From positions 34,284 through 98,283 of the forward strand of contig JOBE01000024.1 of assembly GCA_000717735.1 (NCBI GenBank): a stretch of 64,000 nucleotides of DNA, given 5' to 3'. The position numbers were made by a program, and so were the translations under genes. The stretch is from Streptomyces griseoluteus (GTDB lineage Bacteria > Actinomycetota > Actinomycetes > Streptomycetales > Streptomycetaceae). This document shows positions 62,714 through 64,000 of this stretch, piece by piece. Within the stretch, counting starts at the first letter, position 1. Each line of letters begins with the position of its first letter. The notes under the pieces are model-generated. The model was not told the origin of the DNA. It saw only the letters and a list, made by a program, of their open reading frames with translations, and searched no databases.

Positions 62714-63937
62714 GGGATCTCCACTCGCAGGACGGTCGGCCCGCCCGGCGGGCTCATGATCGTCAGTGTCCCATCGAGGACGGCGATCCGGTCGGCGAGG
62801 CCGGTGAGTCCGCTGCCCCGGGCCGGGTCCGCGGCGCCCCGCCCGTCGTCCTCGACGACGAGCCGCAGGACGCCGTCCGCGTGCCGGGCGGTGATCTTCG
62901 CCTGGCGGGCGCCGCTGTGCTTGCCGATGTTGGCGAGCGCCTCGCAGCCGGCGAAGTAGCCCGCGCTCTCGACGGCGGCGGGCAGTCGGGGCAGGTCGCT
63001 GTCGATGGCGAGGGCGACGGGGACGGCCGACCGGTCGGCGGCGTCGGCGAGGGCCGCGCCGAGCCCGTAGTCGGCCAGGACCTGCGGATGGATGCCGTGG
63101 ATCAGCTCGCGCAGCTCGGTCAGCACCTGGCCGGCCTCCGCGTGGGCCTTCGCCAGCTGGTCGGCGAGGGGGCCCTGCGGGGCGTCGAGCCGGGCGAGGC
63201 CGAGGGTCATGGTGAGGGCGACCAGTCGTTGCTGGGCCCCGTCGTGCAGATCGCGCTCGATGCGGCGCCGCTCGGCCTCGAAGGCGTCGACGAGCCGGGC
63301 CCGGGAGGCGATGACCTCCCCGATCCCGTCCTGCGGCCCGGTCTCGCGGGGCGCGAGCAGGGCCCGGGCGAGGGCGGCGCGGGCTCCGGCGACGGCGGCG
63401 AGGGGGTAGGCGAGGAGGACGAGGAGGAGCGCCCCGACGAGGGCGGCGGCGAAGGCCTCCGCGTAGGAGGTGACCAGGTACAGCTTGACCACCTTGGCCT
63501 CGTGGCCGTCCACCGCCAGCCGGAGCGGGGTGCTGAGGAGGGTCACGGGCAGGCCGATGCCGACGGCGAGCGCGATGAGGTCGAGCGGCCACAGGACGGT
63601 GGCGAGGAGCAGGGCGTACGCGAGCTCCCGCCAGGTCGCCTGCTCCCCCACCCGGAGCCGGAGCCAGGCGGTGAGACCGGGCGTGGCGGGGACCCGGTGC
63701 GGGTCGGGGGCGGGGTCCAGGTCGACGAGCCGGAGCCGGAGCCGTTCCACGCCGCCGACGGCGGGGCCGGAGAGGAGGAGCAGTGGCAGCCCGGCGAGGA
63801 AGAGCGAGAACACGGCGAGCACGAGGAACACGAGACAGGCGGCGCCCCCGACGAGCGCACCGGTGGCGAGATACCCGGCGGCCCGCCAGGGCCAGGAGCC
63901 GCGGGCGAAGCGGGGCCGGGTGAGTGCCTGCCAGGGG
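62575..63937 (-). CDS. Sensor histidine kinase (HisKA_3 type), 5' end missing
   Basis: The gene runs off the contig; about 453 codons remain. An N-terminal membrane sensor with four hydrophobic segments (for example ATGALVGGAACLVFLVLAVF) is followed by RRRIERDLHDGAQQRLVAL with the phospho-acceptor His, and the ATPase motifs ALANIGKHSGA and DDGRGAADPARGSGLTGLADR. The usual end RVEIP is followed by 45 extra residues (TEKPAPTQKPAPTQKPAAEEP...) that overlap the response-regulator gene by 139 bases. Codons before the adapter end at SPWQALTRP. Confidence 0.88.
62651..62704. repeat. Three 18-base tandem repeats coding in two frames
   Basis: GCCGGTTTCTGGGTCGGT occurs three times, the last with one change. 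It encodes TQKPAP in the kinase and TDPETG in the response regulator, both on the minus strand. Confidence 0.9.
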
Positions 63938-64000
63938 CTGTCTCTTATACACATCTGACGCTGCCGACGAATAGAGAGGTGTAGATCTCGGTGGTCGCCG
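63938..64000. other. Illumina Nextera adapter, not genomic
   Basis: CTGTCTCTTATACACATCT is the Tn5 mosaic end; it is followed by the read-1 adapter remainder (GACGCTGCCGACGA), an eight-base index (ATAGAGAG) and GTGTAGATCTCGGTGGTCGC of the P5 oligonucleotide. The genomic contig ends at 63937. Confidence 0.99.

Noticed and set aside
63092-64000. Open frames ending in SYTHLTLPTNREV or SLIHI near the right edge
   Set aside because: These endings are translations of the Nextera adapter, not biology.

Overview
The window is high-GC actinobacterial DNA with the codon use, gene families and local gene order of a Streptomyces chromosome arm-to-core region. Remembered landmarks support this: a leucine-catabolism carboxylase operon, the desferrioxamine genes desFABCD under iron boxes, a GH20 hexosaminidase, a second glmS, adpA with its TTA codon, orn with tRNA-His, and the PAS-GGDEF-EAL gene cdgA follow each other as in the S. 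coelicolor SCO2776-SCO2817 interval. The right edge is not genomic: the last 63 bases are Illumina Nextera adapter, so this is the end of a draft contig.

Layout. 1-4.6 kb: acyl-CoA carboxylase beta and alpha subunits, HMG-CoA lyase and acyl-CoA dehydrogenase, one overlapping operon. 4.7-7.9 kb: three minus-strand genes (degenerate DD-peptidase fold protein, small membrane protein, DUF1906 glycoside-hydrolase-like protein) where desE lies in S. coelicolor. 8.0-14.3 kb: desF and desABCD. 14.3-20.9 kb: an accessory block absent at this point in S. coelicolor as I remember it: a JmjC oxygenase with a DUF397-like small protein, a small coupled gene set with a frameshift, an XRE/DUF5753 plus DUF397 pair, a 5'-truncated trypsin-like protease and two secreted proteins. 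21-25 kb: hexosaminidase with a DasR-like site, glmS. 25-29.8 kb: acetate-transporter-like protein, universal stress protein, adpA, orn, tRNA-His. 29.8-39.3 kb: secreted polysaccharide hydrolases (GH10 xylanase, GH74 xyloglucanase, GH18 chitinase) around a sugar ABC transporter with no own ATPase; a perfect CebR-type box sits in the divergent promoter. 39.5-42.3 kb: two-component pair with a divergent secreted protein. 42.4-46.1 kb: spermidine-synthase-like protein, an unknown, a TPR-type regulator, a histidine phosphatase. 46.2-51 kb: PAP2 protein followed by an overlapping three-gene nuclease/unknown/SF1-helicase operon. 51-53.7 kb: peroxiredoxin-like protein and TetR regulator with tandem operators, small unknown gene, Prim-Pol-like protein running into tRNA-Lys. 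53.8-61.8 kb: M6-type protease, cdgA behind a BldD box, second GH18 chitinase with chitinase direct repeats, flavin monooxygenase, IclR regulator. 61.9-63.9 kb: a second identical tRNA-Lys and a two-component pair whose genes overlap by 139 bases, the kinase cut by the contig end.

How the parts fit: nutrient scavenging dominates (iron by desferrioxamine, chitin and hemicellulose by secreted hydrolases, branched-chain acids by the carboxylase operon), interleaved with developmental control (AdpA, c-di-GMP by CdgA, likely DasR, BldD and CebR sites). The most unusual items are the split Dna2-like nuclease-helicase operon, a dispersed intergenic repeat whose hairpin is kept by compensating base changes, and the JmjC/DUF397-like gene set.
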